From Desulfobulbaceae bacterium (GTDB taxonomy: Bacteria; Desulfobacterota; Desulfobulbia; Desulfobulbales; Desulfobulbaceae), in NCBI GenBank assembly GCA_012744275.1, contig JAAYIE010000008.1:20026-84025 (forward strand): DNA of 64,000 bases, written 5' to 3'. This document shows, piece by piece, positions 9,296 through 18,014 of this stretch. Both the position numbers and the translations under genes were made by a program. The stretch's first letter is position 1. Each line of letters opens with the position of its first letter. Under the pieces are notes generated by a model that was not told the origin of the DNA, searched no databases, and saw nothing but the letters and a program-made list of their open reading frames with translations.

Positions 9296-10216
9296 CTATT
9301 TTTTGCTTGTTTCCAGCGTAGCCATTACCGTGGCCACCATGCTGGGAATATCGGTAAGACTGGCCGGCACAATCAGGGTGTTGCCTTCTTTGGCCAAATT
9401 GCCAAACTGTTCAACATATTTTTTGGCCACCTCAAGATTAGCTGCATCACGGCCACCAGCCTCGTTTATTGCCTGCGCCACCTTTCTGATGCCCTCGGCC
9501 GTGGCCTCAGCCACCTTCAATATTTCTTGAGCCCGTCCTTCGGCCTCATTGATACGGCGCATCTTCTCACCTTCAGACAGGGCAATCGCCTCCGCCTTGC
9601 CGCCATCGGCCCTGTTGATCAGAGCTTGCCGCTCGCCTTCGGAACGTGCAATTTCAGCGCGTTTTTCCCGCTCCGCCTTCATCTGCTTTTCCATAGCCTC
9701 AAGCACACTGGACGGCGGTTGAATATCCCGAATCTCATAGCGGAGCACCTTGACCCCCCAGTTTTGGGCCGCCTCGTCCAAGGCGTCCACAACCTGCATA
9801 TTTAAAGTTTCGCGGGCCTCGAAAGTGTTGTCCAGCGTAATTTTACCGATGGCGGAACGCAGGCTGGTTTGCGCCAGCTGCATGGCAGCAAACCGATAAT
9901 CGGCAATGCCGTAGGCAGACAAACGCGAATTAACCACCTGCAGATAAAGAATGCCGTCCACCTCAAGGGTAACGTTGTCTGCGGTAATGCATGACTGCGA
10001 AGGGATGTCCATTGGCTCTTCCTTCAGGTTTCTCCGGTAGGCCACCTTATCAAAAAAAGGCAAAAGGATATGAAAACCGGCATCCAAGGTAGTACGATAT
10101 TTTCCCAATCGTTCGACTACGTATTCGCTTCGCTGCGGCACTACTACCGCTGTTTTCAAAAGTACAAAAAAAACGAAAACTGCCAGTATTATGATTCCAA
10201 ACAGTAAACTATCCAT
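9296..10216 (-). CDS. SPFH (stomatin/prohibitin) membrane protein, QmcA-like
   Basis: A membrane-microdomain scaffold protein. One N-terminal transmembrane helix (about 3-22, IIILAVFVFFVLLKTAVVV) anchors a band-7 domain (about 25-180, with ERLGKYRTTLDAGFHILLPFFD and ALDEAAQNWGVKVLRYEIRDI). A long Ala/Glu-rich coiled coil (about 185-260, MKAEREKRAEIARSEGERQ) follows. The 306-residue length is typical of the QmcA/HflK-like subgroup. It overlaps the nfeD gene by one base. SPFH/NfeD pairs are a common partnership linked to membrane quality control; the exact substrate is unknown. Confidence 0.92.
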   Translation of the reverse strand: MDSLLFGIIILAVFVFFVLLKTAVVVPQRSEYVVERLGKYRTTLDAGFHILLPFFDKVAYRRNLKEEPMDIPSQSCITADNVTLEVDGILYLQVVNSRLSAYGIADYRFAAMQLAQTSLRSAIGKITLDNTFEARETLNMQVVDALDEAAQNWGVKVLRYEIRDIQPPSSVLEAMEKQMKAEREKRAEIARSEGERQALINRADGGKAEAIALSEGEKMRRINEAEGRAQEILKVAEATAEGIRKVAQAINEAGGRDAANLEVAKKYVEQFGNLAKEGNTLIVPASLTDIPSMVATVMATLETSKK

Positions 10217-10686
10217 CAGGAGTCCCCCTTGTCTTCTATCGGCTCAATGGTCAAAATCAGATTATTTTTACTCAGCACTCGCACCCTGTTGCCACTGGCA
10301 ACAGGGTGCTCGGATATTGCCTGCCAGAAGGTGCCGCCGTACTTCACCTTACCGCCTGCCGGCGGTACAATATCCTCCACCACCTCGGCAATTGCTCCCT
10401 GGGGTACATAGTCATCCAAAACATCAACTTCAATCGCCGTGCCCTTAAAAATCTTCTGAAACCTGGAGCGAAGCAATATCAAGGTTGTGATACTGACCAG
10501 CAAAAAAATAATGATCTGCGTACTCAACGACACCGGCAGCAGCAAAACAGCCAATGCTGCTCCCCAAGCACCCAGACCAAAGAAAAAGAGCAAGAGCCCG
10601 GGCAGGAGCAATTCCAGTACAAAGCAGCTAATGCCCAGAAGGAACCAGAGCAAAGCTGGCGGTACTAATGAAATTGTCGACACCAT
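10216..10686 (-). CDS. NfeD family membrane protein
   Basis: The partner of SPFH proteins. The 156-residue short-form NfeD has three predicted membrane segments (about 8-30, 33-50 and 55-72; LLLPGLLLFFFGLGAWGAALAVLLLP). A C-terminal OB-fold domain follows (about 80-150, GTAIEVDVLDDYVPQGAIAEVVEDIVPPAGGKVKYGGTFW). It is the upstream gene of a two-gene minus-strand operon with the SPFH gene. It lacks the N-terminal ClpP-like protease domain of long NfeD proteins. Confidence 0.9.
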   Translation of the reverse strand: MVSTISLVPPALLWFLLGISCFVLELLLPGLLLFFFGLGAWGAALAVLLLPVSLSTQIIIFLLVSITTLILLRSRFQKIFKGTAIEVDVLDDYVPQGAIAEVVEDIVPPAGGKVKYGGTFWQAISEHPVASGNRVRVLSKNNLILTIEPIEDKGDS

Positions 10687-10763
10687 ATGCTTTCTCCATG
10701 CACAAATAAAAGACCGCCTGCAGCTAAACGCACTGAGATCTGTGATTGTTGCGGCGACTGTGT

Positions 10764-12986
10764 TCAGCTCAATGGCAAGGTTACGGTAAAGACTGTACCC
10801 ATTGGTTCATTATCTGCAACCCGGATGGAACCATTATGTTCGTTGATGATAGTTTGACAGATGGCAAGCCCTAAACCGGTACCTGATTTACGGGTAGAAA
10901 AATAGGGCTCGAAAATGCGCAGCTTTACGTCATCGGCAATACCGGCGCCATTGTCGGCCACCTGCAGGAGAACGCTGGTTTTAAGGTCGTCATATCCCAA
11001 ACTGACCGTAATCTCTCCAGTATTGTCCAGTGCAGCGACAGCATTATCGAGCAGATTGACCAACACCCGCTTGATCTGGATCGCATCAAAGAAAAAAGCA
11101 GGCAGGGAGTTGGTAATGCGGCTGATAAAACTCAGGTGCTGATGGGTTTGTTCGTATAGGGTCACCACCTCATGCACCAGCGTAGTCAAGTCGGCAGGTG
11201 ATTTTTTCAGTTTGGGCATGCGGGCGAATTCGGAAAACTCCGACACCATTCTGCGGATTTCATCAACCTGCCTGATGATTGTGTCGGTACACTGATCAAA
11301 CACCTCTTGGTCACCACTCAAACCAGGCATATAACGCTTACGCAACCGCTGGGCAGAGAGTTGGATCGGAGTCAGAGGATTCTTTATTTCATGGGCAATG
11401 CGCCTGGCCACTTCCTGCCAAGCAGCCAAACGCTGCGCCTGTTCAAGGTTGGTAAGATTGTCAAAAACAATGACAAAACCAACAGGTTGCGCCTGCTCGT
11501 CCACCATGCGAGCTACATTCACCTGCAGGGAAAGCACCTCTCCCCGGCGAATCGTCATCCGCAAATGGCGTTCAACGACAGCCTTGCCACTGCTCATCAG
11601 TTCCTGAATAAAGCTCTCCACAACCAGGGCATGCTGCCTGGGCAAAACCTGATGAAACCTGTGCCCAACAAATTGCGTCGGATCTATGGCCAGGAGTTCC
11701 ACGGCAAAACGGTTGATGGTGGTGATAGCGCCGTCTTCATCCAGCGCAATCACGCCGGCCGGCACCTGTTCCAAAATTGTCTCCAGATAGCTGCGGCGCT
11801 GCTCCGACACTTCATTACTTTTTTGCAGCGCAAAGTGCGTTTCCGCCAACTCCTGGTTTGATTTACTAAGATTTGTGGTCATGGCGTTAAATGAGCTCAC
11901 CAGCACGCCCATTTCGTCATCCACTGTGCGCTCAATCTGAAAATCAAGATCCCCCTCTGCTACCCTGCGGGTGGCGAGTGCCAGTTCCTTAATCGGCGTG
12001 GTCAGGGTGCGTGAGACATAGAGCCCCAGCCAAATCGAGCCGAATACAATGAGCATGGTCACCACGATCAAAAGGATATTCAGGCTCAGCTTCATGGGCG
12101 CCTTGATGATGATCAGGTGCTGATAGTCGTTCAAGCCGGCCTGGATGGCCTTCATCTCCGCCAGACGTGCCGTGGGTATGAGCAGGGAAGTTACTAGAAA
12201 CCAGGTTTGCGACTGGTCCGGGGATATCTGCACAGGTGCGATGGCCTGCACGAGTTCACCCACCGGTGAATGAACGCCCAGTACCTCCACCTTGTTCGTC
12301 AGCGATGCCTGACGCAGAGCGCCAGACGCCACGGGCGGCAGCATGACCGGCAGCAATCTCGGACTTCTGAGGGCAATGATTTCCCGATGCTGAGCATTGA
12401 GAATGTGGATACTATCCGGTGCACCAGGGACGTTATCAACAACCATCCTGCCAAGAAACTCCTCCAAGCCAGTCACGTCTGCGGGATCAATCAGTTTGGA
12501 TTCCAGCAGAAAGGCAAGTCGCGCACTGATAAACGCCGCCTGCTTGCGGGTATCGTTGAACACGGACTGGCTCATGCTGGTCGAGGCCTGGAGCGACTCC
12601 TCCACCTTGGAGTTGAACCAATAGTCCATGGAGGTGGATATGGAGCCAAAGGCAAAAAGAAAAAGCAGGGTTGTGGGTAGAAAGGAAAGAGCAATAAAGG
12701 AGATAACCAGCTTGCTGCGCAGCTTAAAACCAAAAAGCTGATGTCTGCGTTCAAAAAAGAGCTCCGCCAGCTGGCGCAGCACCATGTACAGCATCACCAG
12801 CAACAGCAGGGCGTTGAGATTGATCAGCCCAAAAAAGATGGCGGTATCAAGGCGCAACTGTCCAAACAGCTGGGCACCAAGTAGTCGGTACTGCACATAG
12901 CCCAGGACAGGGATGAGCAGCAGGCAAAAAATAATGACCCTACGGATAAAACGCTGCTTTTCTTTGCGCTGTTCCGCGGTAAGCAT
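10764..12986 (-). CDS. NtrY-like membrane sensor histidine kinase
   Basis: A 740-residue two-component sensor. Three hydrophobic segments lie near the N-terminus (about 14-32, 43-68 and 88-113). An extracytoplasmic region (about 115-290) ends in a fourth helix (LLIVVTMLIVFGSIWLGLYV). HAMP, a PAS domain (YLETILEQVPAGVIALDEDGAIT), HisKA with the phospho-acceptor in RIAHEIKNPLTPIQLSAQR, and an HATPase domain (NLLDNAVAAL, DNGAGIADDV, GTGLGLAICQ) complete it. This order matches NtrY, which responds to nitrogen or redox state in other proteobacteria. No response regulator is adjacent. The DUF4390 gene upstream on the same strand is a frequent neighbour of such kinases. Confidence 0.9.
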   Translation of the reverse strand: MLTAEQRKEKQRFIRRVIIFCLLLIPVLGYVQYRLLGAQLFGQLRLDTAIFFGLINLNALLLLVMLYMVLRQLAELFFERRHQLFGFKLRSKLVISFIALSFLPTTLLFLFAFGSISTSMDYWFNSKVEESLQASTSMSQSVFNDTRKQAAFISARLAFLLESKLIDPADVTGLEEFLGRMVVDNVPGAPDSIHILNAQHREIIALRSPRLLPVMLPPVASGALRQASLTNKVEVLGVHSPVGELVQAIAPVQISPDQSQTWFLVTSLLIPTARLAEMKAIQAGLNDYQHLIIIKAPMKLSLNILLIVVTMLIVFGSIWLGLYVSRTLTTPIKELALATRRVAEGDLDFQIERTVDDEMGVLVSSFNAMTTNLSKSNQELAETHFALQKSNEVSEQRRSYLETILEQVPAGVIALDEDGAITTINRFAVELLAIDPTQFVGHRFHQVLPRQHALVVESFIQELMSSGKAVVERHLRMTIRRGEVLSLQVNVARMVDEQAQPVGFVIVFDNLTNLEQAQRLAAWQEVARRIAHEIKNPLTPIQLSAQRLRKRYMPGLSGDQEVFDQCTDTIIRQVDEIRRMVSEFSEFARMPKLKKSPADLTTLVHEVVTLYEQTHQHLSFISRITNSLPAFFFDAIQIKRVLVNLLDNAVAALDNTGEITVSLGYDDLKTSVLLQVADNGAGIADDVKLRIFEPYFSTRKSGTGLGLAICQTIINEHNGSIRVADNEPMGTVFTVTLPLS

Positions 12987-12998
12987 GGAAGAAAAAAC

Positions 12999-13577
12999 TC
13001 AGTATCTGAATTCTATAGTACGTCTGTCTGTCTGAATACCGCTGATCTGCCAGACGGGAATAAAGCGTCCGAGGTTGAACGGCAGCCTACCCTGTTTCAG
13101 CACTGCCTGCATATGAATAGCATAAGGGGCGTCGGCAACCAGGGAAGAAAGCTCTGCTATGTGCATTTGACTAAAGGTGCTCATCCACTGTTCAGCTTCA
13201 ACCAAGGAGGCGGTCTGGCGCGGGTTTTCTCTGGTTTCGGGAGTAGAAAACAGATACTCTCCCCGCTCTTTATCGTATTTCAGGCTGTGGCTGGTCGAAG
13301 TGCGACGCATGGAAGTATCAAACCACTTTGTACCCTTGTGCACCAGCTCAACAGAAAAAACAAAAGTCAGCTCTGTGCCGCTACGCAGTTCGTTGAGCAA
13401 AATTCGGTTAAAAGCATTCTTTACCGAGGCTGATAGTTGCAGCACGCCATCGGCACTGGTCACAACAATATGCTGGATTTCTGGTGCCTTTTCCCGCGCC
13501 GCCTGAGCGGGGGGAGAATACAGACAGAAAACGGCGGCCAAGGCCGCCAGGTAAATGGTGAAAAGGCGTAGTTTCAT
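12999..13577 (-). CDS. DUF4390 family exported protein
   Basis: An uncharacterised family. I start it at ATG 13577, because this Met opens a Sec signal peptide (MKLRLFTIYLAALAAVFCLY, then ...PAQA); the longer frame upstream adds residues unlike a coding N-terminus. The mature protein of about 165 residues is mostly predicted beta structure, with a LQLSASVKNAFNRILLNELRSGTELTFVFSVEL segment typical of DUF4390. It ends 12 bases before the NtrY-like kinase, so the two are very likely cotranscribed. A periplasmic accessory role for the kinase is an inference from linkage only. Confidence 0.8.
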   Translation of the reverse strand: MKLRLFTIYLAALAAVFCLYSPPAQAAREKAPEIQHIVVTSADGVLQLSASVKNAFNRILLNELRSGTELTFVFSVELVHKGTKWFDTSMRRTSTSHSLKYDKERGEYLFSTPETRENPRQTASLVEAEQWMSTFSQMHIAELSSLVADAPYAIHMQAVLKQGRLPFNLGRFIPVWQISGIQTDRRTIEFRY

Positions 13578-13695
13578 CGAGCTATTGCAGTAACTGTGGG
13601 CCGAAGCCTCCCGGGCAACGGGGCAGATCAATGTATCAATCACGCGAAGTATATACGTGATTCCTCTCCCATTGTCCAGCAACAAGCACGGAAGC

Positions 13696-13992
13696 CTACA
13701 TCCTGTCCAAGGCATTACGAATCAAATTGCCGAGCGCCTTGGTAGATTGGGACACACCGTCGCACAAATCATTCCACGCCGCATCGCCTGTTCCGGAATG
13801 TATCCCTCCGGCAGCCTTCAATTGCTGCTTAAGTGCCTGAGCCTCCTGTTCCAGGCTGCCGATATCTTCAGCAAAACGTGCCTCTGCCTCAGCTGCCGCC
13901 AACCGCGCCTTCATTTTTACCTCTTCTAGTTGCGCCAGTTTTACGGCCAACTCCAACCTCAACTGTTCCCTTGCACTGCCCTGCGCTTCCAT
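13696..13992 (-). CDS. Small coiled-coil protein of unknown function
   Basis: A hypothetical protein of about 98 residues. ATG 13992 is chosen because AGGGAG lies six bases upstream on the minus strand; the frame is open further up. It is rich in Ala, Glu, Leu and Gln, with a continuous helical heptad-like stretch (LELAVKLAQLEEVKMKARLAAAEAEARFAEDIGSL...). It ends in a short amphipathic tail (STKALGNLIRNALDRM). No signal peptide or membrane segment is seen. It is followed after about 120 bases by the DUF4390 gene on the same strand. I do not recognise a family. Confidence 0.55.
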   Translation of the reverse strand: MEAQGSAREQLRLELAVKLAQLEEVKMKARLAAAEAEARFAEDIGSLEQEAQALKQQLKAAGGIHSGTGDAAWNDLCDGVSQSTKALGNLIRNALDRM

Positions 13993-14177
13993 TACCATCT
14001 CCCTAAAGTGCTCGGTTGTCTGGATGGGAAATATTACTATAACCAAGTATATTAAACACTTTCACTTTCCTCGACAAGAGCAGGCAGCTTTGGTACTGTC
14101 CGTCGGGCCCGTATCCTTTATTGGTGGTTGTAGTGGTGTCGCCATGGCATTGCCTATAATAATTCTGTTGCAGGCAA

Positions 14178-14215
14178 TTGACAATCCTGATAAAAAATAG
14201 GATCATTTTTATCCT
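14178..14215 (+). promoter_or_regulatory. Candidate promoter and operator of the Rrf2/cyd operon
   Basis: A TTGACA hexamer at 14178-14183 overlaps an array of alternating half-sites: ATCCT (14184-14188), AGGAT (14199-14203) and ATCCT (14211-14215). A perfect 8-base inverted repeat, GATAAAAA (14189-14196) with TTTTTATC (14206-14213), is interleaved. The array is about 25-55 bases upstream of the regulator start. Its symmetry and position are what an autoregulatory dimer site would look like. The matching -10 hexamer is poor. Confidence 0.5.
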
Positions 14216-14238
14216 CTCAATTTTTCCCGATACGTACT

Positions 14239-14748
14239 ATGCGACTCACACGAGCTGGTGAATATGCTGTCCGGTGCATGCTCTACCTTTGCGACAAAGG
14301 ACAGGGTAATCTGGTCAGCCGACAAGAAATAGCCGAAAGCGCCGATATTCCGGCCCATTTCCTGGCAAAAATTGCCCAGCAGCTGGCAAAAGCCGGTTTT
14401 ATCGAAATCCGCCAAGGTGCCCGCGGCGGTTTTATTTTGTCAAAAAAACCAAGTGATATTTCCCTGTTACAGGTGGTGGAAACCATGATTGGGGAAATTT
14501 ATCTGAATGATTGTATCATCCGGCCAGAGAGTTGTGGCTCCCAGCCCGAATGTTCGGTGCACCGGGTGTGGCTCAACGCCCGTGACCAACTGCGCTCAAC
14601 CCTGGCGGCAGTAAGCTTGGCAGACCTGCAGCAAGGCACGATTTGCCAGACTAAACCCCTGATACCCGGCCAGTTGCCCCAAGCATCCACTAGCTGCGCA
14701 AGCGATGCGGCGGCAACACAAAAATTGCCGCACCCGTCCAAGGCCTGA
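14239..14748 (+). CDS. Rrf2/IscR-type Fe-S transcription regulator
   Basis: The first gene of the cytochrome bd operon. Its N-terminal winged helix-turn-helix (about 1-75) has the Rrf2 hallmark MRLTRAGEYAVRCMLYL and the recognition region ADIPAHFLAKIAQQLAKAGF. Three cysteines, Cys92, Cys99 and Cys105 (CX6CX5C), match the spacing that binds a [2Fe-2S] cluster in IscR and related sensors. The tail after about 140 is low-complexity. The stop overlaps the next start (TGATG). An inverted-repeat array upstream suggests autoregulation. The likely role is control of cyd by oxygen, NO or Fe-S status, inferred from the cysteines and the context. Confidence 0.9.
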   Translation: MRLTRAGEYAVRCMLYLCDKGQGNLVSRQEIAESADIPAHFLAKIAQQLAKAGFIEIRQGARGGFILSKKPSDISLLQVVETMIGEIYLNDCIIRPESCGSQPECSVHRVWLNARDQLRSTLAAVSLADLQQGTICQTKPLIPGQLPQASTSCASDAAATQKLPHPSKA

Positions 14749-15011
14749 TGGAGCACTCCATGATAGAGCAACGCGCGCGACAACCAGGCCTGATCCGACG
14801 AATCATCCTGTTCTACGTCAACGGCTTCAGACAAATGACGATCGGACGAACTCTGTGGAAAATCATTTTCATTAAGTTGTTCATTATGTTCGCCATTCTG
14901 AAGGTTTTCTTCTTTCCCAATTTTTTGAAAACCCAGTTTGATACAGATCAAGAACGTGCCGAGCATGTGGTGGATCAGCTGACCCTGCCGGCGCAAGGTA
15001 TGACGCACTGA
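14748..15011 (+). CDS. DUF4492 family protein upstream of cydA
   Basis: A small protein of 83-87 residues. The start may be ATG 14748, overlapping the regulator stop, or ATG 14760, which has GGAG six bases upstream. It has one strongly hydrophobic segment (about 38-60, KIIFIKLFIMFAILKVFFFP) after a basic, Arg-rich N-terminus containing YVNGFRQMTIGRTLWKII, the DUF4492 signature. Genes of this family are found next to cytochrome bd oxidase genes in Bacteroidota, Campylobacterota and delta-group bacteria. It may aid assembly or stability of the oxidase; no function is established that I know of. Confidence 0.85.
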   Translation: MEHSMIEQRARQPGLIRRIILFYVNGFRQMTIGRTLWKIIFIKLFIMFAILKVFFFPNFLKTQFDTDQERAEHVVDQLTLPAQGMTH

Positions 15012-15029
15012 AACGAGGAGACAGAGAGT

Positions 15030-16565
15030 ATGCTGGAAATCATGGACCTGAGCATGGTGAACTGGGCACGGGCACAATTTGCCCTGACCGCCATGTACCA
15101 TTGGCTGTTTGTACCACTGACCTTGGGCATTACCTGGATTATCGCCTTTTTTCACACCATTTACGTGAAGACCGGCAACGAAGAATGGAAGCGGCTGACA
15201 AAATTCTGGATGAAACTCTTTGGCATCAACTTTGCTATTGGGGTGGCCACTGGTATCATCCTCGAATTCGAGTTTGGTACTAACTGGTCAAACTATTCCT
15301 GGATGGTTGGCGACATCTTCGGTGCTCCTTTGGCCATTGAAGGTATTTTTGCCTTTTTCCTGGAAGCCACTTTCTTTGCCGTCATGTTTTTCGGCTGGAA
15401 CCGGGTTTCCAAGGGATTCCACCTCTTTTCCACCTGGATGGTAGCCATAGGCAGCAACATGTCCGCGGTATGGATTCTGGTAGCCAATGCCTGGATGCAG
15501 TATCCGGTCGGTCAGGCCTTCAATCCGGAAACCGCCCGCTTCGAGATGCAGAGTTTTGCCGAAGTGGCCCTTTCTCCCTACGCCATCAACAAATTCACCC
15601 ACGCCACCAGTTCGTCCATGCTGACGGCAGCCCTTTTCATCATTTCCATTTCATCCTGGTATCTGCTCAGGGGCCGACACCAGCTCATGGCCAAACGCTC
15701 GATTGTGGTGGCTGCGGTGCTTGGTGTTTTTGCCTCTATTTTTACCATAGTCAACGGTGATGAAAGCGCCTACGAGATTGCGCAGGTTCAACCGATGAAG
15801 CTGGCAGCCTTTGAGGGCCTCTATGAAGGTCAGATCAACGCCGGACTTGCCGCCTTTGGCATTGTCAATCGGGACAAGCAGGTTTTTGACGATCAAAAAC
15901 CCTTCCATTTCGAAGTTCACTTTCCCTACCTGCTCGGCCTGATGGCCAACCGCTCCTTTAACAGCTTTGTCCCCGGCATGAAGGACCTGGTATACGGCAA
16001 CCCTGAATACAACATTATGGGCTCTGCCCAGAAAATGGTGCGTGGCAAGGAGGCCATCGCCAACCTTGACAGCTACAGGCATGCAAAAAAAAGCGGGGAT
16101 GAAGAGGCAGCCGCAACCTATCTCAGCGCCTTCAACGAAACCAAGGAATTTTTAGGCTACGGATACCTGAGGACTCCTGAGGAAGCTGTACCGCCAGTAG
16201 CCCTGTCTTTCTACGCCTTCCATGTGATGGTATCATTGGGTACGCTATTCCCGCTTATCTTTATCGCCTACCTGTATTTCACCAAAAAAGGTACGCTTGA
16301 ACGGAAAAAATGGCTGCTGGGTTTTGGTACTATCACGTATTTTCTCGGCCTCATCGCAGGCCAGGCAGGCTGGGTTGTGGCCGAAGTCGGTCGCCAGCCA
16401 TGGACCATTCAGGGCCTGTTACCGGTAACGGTTGCCCGCACTAATCTCACGACTGCGACTGTGCAAACCACCTTCTTCATCTTTCTTTTTCTGTTTACCG
16501 CCCTTTTGATTGCGGAAATCAGCATCATGCTCAAGCAGATCAGTATAGGGCCGGAGGAAAACTGA
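15030..16565 (+). CDS. cydA: Cytochrome bd quinol oxidase subunit I
   Basis: The catalytic subunit of the bd-type terminal oxidase, carrying hemes b558, b595 and d. It oxidises quinol at the periplasmic side and reduces O2 to water, which in an anaerobe is mainly oxygen defence. The 511-residue protein has about nine membrane helices and begins with the typical LSMVNWARAQFALTAMYHWLFVPLTLG (heme-ligand His). GRQPWTIQGLLPVT near residue 455 is the conserved GRQPW signature. A good ribosome site (GAGGAG) precedes the ATG, and cydB follows after one base. Confidence 0.97.
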   Translation: MLEIMDLSMVNWARAQFALTAMYHWLFVPLTLGITWIIAFFHTIYVKTGNEEWKRLTKFWMKLFGINFAIGVATGIILEFEFGTNWSNYSWMVGDIFGAPLAIEGIFAFFLEATFFAVMFFGWNRVSKGFHLFSTWMVAIGSNMSAVWILVANAWMQYPVGQAFNPETARFEMQSFAEVALSPYAINKFTHATSSSMLTAALFIISISSWYLLRGRHQLMAKRSIVVAAVLGVFASIFTIVNGDESAYEIAQVQPMKLAAFEGLYEGQINAGLAAFGIVNRDKQVFDDQKPFHFEVHFPYLLGLMANRSFNSFVPGMKDLVYGNPEYNIMGSAQKMVRGKEAIANLDSYRHAKKSGDEEAAATYLSAFNETKEFLGYGYLRTPEEAVPPVALSFYAFHVMVSLGTLFPLIFIAYLYFTKKGTLERKKWLLGFGTITYFLGLIAGQAGWVVAEVGRQPWTIQGLLPVTVARTNLTTATVQTTFFIFLFLFTALLIAEISIMLKQISIGPEEN

Positions 16566-16566
16566 C

Positions 16567-17715
16567 ATGATCAACCTTGAATACACAACCCTGCAGCATC
16601 TCTGGTGGCTGCTCTGTTCCGTTGTTGGTGCGCTTTTCCTGTTTATGAACTTTGTCCAGGGCGGCCAAACCCTACTCTGGCAGGTGGCCAAAACAGAGGC
16701 AGAAAAAAACCTGGTCATCAATTCGCTGGGCCGCAAGTGGGAACTGACCTTCACCACATTGGTGCTCTTCGGTGGTGCTTTGTTTGCATCGTTTCCAAAA
16801 TTTTACTCAACTTCCTTCGGTGGTGCCTACTGGGTGTGGATGCTCATCCTCTTTACCTTTATTCTGCAGGCGGTCAGCTACGAATTCCGCAAGAAACCCC
16901 GCAATATTTTTGGCAGCACCGTGTACGAACTCTTCCTGTTCATCAATGGTTCAGTGGGTATCCTGCTTATCGGTGCGGCTGTGGGTACCTTTTTTACCGG
17001 GTCGAACTTCACCCTGGATGCCAACAACTTTGTCACCTGGACTCACCCTTTCCGGGGTTTGGAAGCGGCCCTCAGCCTATCCATTTACAGTATCTTTAAT
17101 GTTTCCCTGGGCGTTTTCCTGGTGCTGAATGCACGCACTTTAGGTGCCATGTATCTGGTCAACAACATTGCTCCAGGCACAGCGCCTGAAATGGAAAAAA
17201 GGCTGCGCAACGCCTGCGGCAATAACTGTACCTACTCCCTGCCCTTTCTGGTGATTGTGGTGCTGTTTCTTGTACTGATGCCTGGTTATGGCATAGTTGA
17301 CGAGCAGGGCACCATTGCCAAAGTCGGCTTCAAATATCTGAAGAACCTGTTTGCCAACCCCTGGCTGCTCCTTATGCTGCTGGCCGGGCTGGCGTCGCTG
17401 CTGTACAGCGTATGGCACACAGCAGTGAAAGAACAGAACAAGGGCATCTGGCTGGGCGGATTGGGCACAGTGCTGGTTGGCCTCACCGTCCTCATGCTTC
17501 CGGCTTACAACAACACCTCTTTTTACCCGTCCAAGGTTGATCTGCAATCTAGCCTGACCATTTATAATGCCTCGTCCAGCTCCTACACTCTCACGGTGAT
17601 GACCTATGTCGCCCTGGGTATTCCCGTTGTACTGGGTTACATAGCCTATGTCTGGTGGGCTATGGACAGGAGCAAAATGCGGATGGAAGACGTGAACGAC
17701 CAATCTTCATATTAA
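16567..17715 (+). CDS. cydB: Cytochrome bd quinol oxidase subunit II
   Basis: The structural partner of CydA, in the inner membrane. The 382-residue protein has eight to nine hydrophobic helices. It begins LEYTTLQHLWWLLCSVVGALFLFMNFVQGGQTLLWQVAKTEAEKNLVINSLGRKWELTFTTLVLFGGALFASFPKFYSTSFGGAYW, which is the CydB pattern with a shortened first loop. It starts one base after the cydA stop. A small one-helix reading frame follows 75 bases downstream, then a strong terminator, so the operon ends there. Confidence 0.96.
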   Translation: MINLEYTTLQHLWWLLCSVVGALFLFMNFVQGGQTLLWQVAKTEAEKNLVINSLGRKWELTFTTLVLFGGALFASFPKFYSTSFGGAYWVWMLILFTFILQAVSYEFRKKPRNIFGSTVYELFLFINGSVGILLIGAAVGTFFTGSNFTLDANNFVTWTHPFRGLEAALSLSIYSIFNVSLGVFLVLNARTLGAMYLVNNIAPGTAPEMEKRLRNACGNNCTYSLPFLVIVVLFLVLMPGYGIVDEQGTIAKVGFKYLKNLFANPWLLLMLLAGLASLLYSVWHTAVKEQNKGIWLGGLGTVLVGLTVLMLPAYNNTSFYPSKVDLQSSLTIYNASSSSYTLTVMTYVALGIPVVLGYIAYVWWAMDRSKMRMEDVNDQSSY

Positions 17716-17790
17716 ACCCTACACTACCTGTTTTCCTTGGGTATATTGCACTCAAAGCCGAGGAAAAACTACGGATATCAGGAGCAAACT

Positions 17791-17892
17791 ATGGGCATCA
17801 TGAGTATCATCCTCTTGCTTGGCTGGACTGGAATTCTGGTTGTATCATATTATCTTGCGGTCTACCTTTTGAAAAAATTTGATTTTTACTGA
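17791..17892 (+). CDS. Candidate small third subunit of cytochrome bd
   Basis: A 33-codon reading frame between cydB and the operon terminator. It has a good AGGAG ribosome site (17780-17784) seven bases before the ATG. The peptide is one hydrophobic helix of about 23 residues (MGIMSIILLLGWTGILVVSY...) followed by a short basic/aromatic tail, LLKKFDFY. CydX and CydS, the known small subunits, are likewise single-helix proteins of 30-40 residues encoded just after cydB. I do not see clear sequence identity to E. coli CydX, so the assignment rests on position, size and topology. Confidence 0.65.
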   Translation: MGIMSIILLLGWTGILVVSYYLAVYLLKKFDFY

Positions 17893-17923
17893 AGCGGCCA
17901 TTTAATGACGCCTTAACAGTTTT

Positions 17924-17960
17924 GGGCAACACTGCATTTTCATACGGTGTTGCCCATTTT
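17924..17960 (+). terminator. Terminator of the cyd operon
   Basis: GGGCAACAC (17924-17932) is perfectly complementary to GTGTTGCCC (17947-17955), with a 14-base loop and a following ATTTTAT tract. It begins 31 bases after the stop of the small ORF. Confidence 0.85.
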
Positions 17961-18014
17961 ATATAACACTCGCAAGGCTACTGTATACCAATCTACTGCA
18001 CCAGGAGCAGCATC

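Noticed and set aside
9084..9530. Plus-strand open frame overlapping the mltA end and the SPFH gene
   Set aside because: Most of it is antisense to the SPFH gene, and the unique part covers a terminator hairpin.
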